Source: Actinomyces israelii DSM 43320 (GTDB lineage: Bacteria; Actinomycetota; Actinomycetes; Actinomycetales; Actinomycetaceae). Taken from it: a DNA stretch of 64,000 nucleotides. A model generated the notes under the pieces. It saw nothing but the letters and a program-made list of their open reading frames with translations. It was not told the origin of the DNA and did not search any database. The stretch lies in the NCBI RefSeq assembly GCF_000711965.1, contig NZ_JONS01000005.1:62001-126000 (forward strand), in the 5' to 3' direction. Made by a program: the position numbers and the translations under genes. Positions 63,606-64,000 of the stretch are shown in pieces; the first letter of the stretch is position 1; each line of letters begins with the position of its first letter.

Positions 63606-64000
63606 ATGCCGAAGATCATGGGAAGCTCGCTCGCCGAGCACCGCGAACGAACCCGTACCGCCCTGTTCGACGCTCTGTCGGAGCTGATGGCCAAGCGCTC
63701 CTTCGACAAGATCACCCTGTCCGACGTCGCCTCGCACGCCGGCGTCGGGCGCACCGCGGTCTATAACCACTTCGCGGACAAGGAGGACCTCCTCCTGGCA
63801 TTCATGGAGCACGAGACGGCCCGCTACGCCGAGGAGCTCTCCGCCGCGCTGGCGGGGGTCGAGGACCCCATTGACCGGCTGCGCGTCTACGTGCGCCAGC
63901 AGGCCCTGATCAAACGGCACTTCCACTTCCCCTCCTCCGGGCCGCTGGCGAACTCGGTCTCCCGCGGCACGGCGGGCCGGCTGCGCGCCCACGCCGGGCT
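63606..64000 (+). CDS. TetR family transcriptional regulator (cut by window end)
   Basis: 131 codons to the window edge from ATG 63606; TAGGGT lies 6 nt upstream. The HTH reads KITLSDVASHAGVGRTAVYNHFADKEDLLLAF, the standard TetR recognition helix with YNHF. The ligand-binding half is only partly present (HFHFPSSGPLANSVSRG). The C-terminus is outside the window, so length and targets cannot be judged. Confidence 0.93.
   Translation, partial: MPKIMGSSLAEHRERTRTALFDALSELMAKRSFDKITLSDVASHAGVGRTAVYNHFADKEDLLLAFMEHETARYAEELSAALAGVEDPIDRLRVYVRQQALIKRHFHFPSSGPLANSVSRGTAGRLRAHAG

Overview
The window is a 64 kb stretch of a high-GC Gram-positive chromosome. Gene content (GTP-dependent PEP carboxykinase, PurS/PurQ/PurL, a CIRCE-controlled Hsp20, LppM-type lipoproteins, ResB/CcsA cytochrome c assembly with NrfHA) and the neighbourhood of purA, fbaA, spoU, pyrE, dcd and tRNA-Gly point to an actinobacterium. 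Actinomycetaceae (an oral Actinomyces-like species) is my best guess; this is inferred from gene content, not from any search.

Layout. 0-4 kb is a decay zone: an intact VapBC-like pair, remnants of HEPN/MNT and MazF-like toxin modules, and a secreted DUF2599-like protein (frameshifted) followed by two paralogous small membrane proteins. 4-15.4 kb carries purine genes on the minus strand (purL, purS-purQ, purC, purD) with a TreT-like glycosyltransferase, a TM2-domain protein and a DnaA-box-bearing gap. 15.4-20 kb is accessory: a DUF559 nuclease-fold gene bracketed by two 118-bp inverted-repeat elements, a dead ISAs1-type transposase and an M16-like membrane protein. 20-29 kb has pckG and a tandem array of six LppM-like paralogues on the plus strand, each with a -10-like hexamer 6-8 nt before its start codon. 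28.8-33.5 kb is the housekeeping block purA, fbaA, hsp20, spoU. 34-43 kb is a carbohydrate locus: ABC importer, GH36 alpha-galactosidase (interrupted by an in-frame TGA), secreted GH16 enzyme, LacI regulator. 43-52 kb has pyrE and a seven-gene nitrite-ammonification operon (nrfH, nrfA, TPR, ccdA, resB, ccsA, resA-like), then tpx. 52-64 kb has an SDR, a frameshifted macro-domain gene, xth, a serine hydrolase, a flavin reductase, a DnaQ-like exonuclease, dcd with a coupled unknown gene, a second TM2 protein, tRNA-Gly(CCC), DoxX-like and M50-like membrane proteins, a Nudix hydrolase and the start of a TetR regulator.

The most unusual content is between genes. (1) A family of inverted-repeat elements has unrelated arm sequences but a loop of exactly 78 bp and a shared loop core; it includes three loci with one arm, one locus with a different 29-bp perfect arm, and two double-unit loci. 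(2) A 22-bp repeat unit (GAGATCGGT...TTCCG...) occurs in 1-3 tandem copies at 14 intergenic loci in both orientations, and lies next to five of the six loci of family 1. (3) A 19-bp motif ending in the -10 hexamer precedes four unrelated genes that all look leaderless. Several other long palindromes occur once or twice. Many genes appear to be transcribed without a 5' leader.
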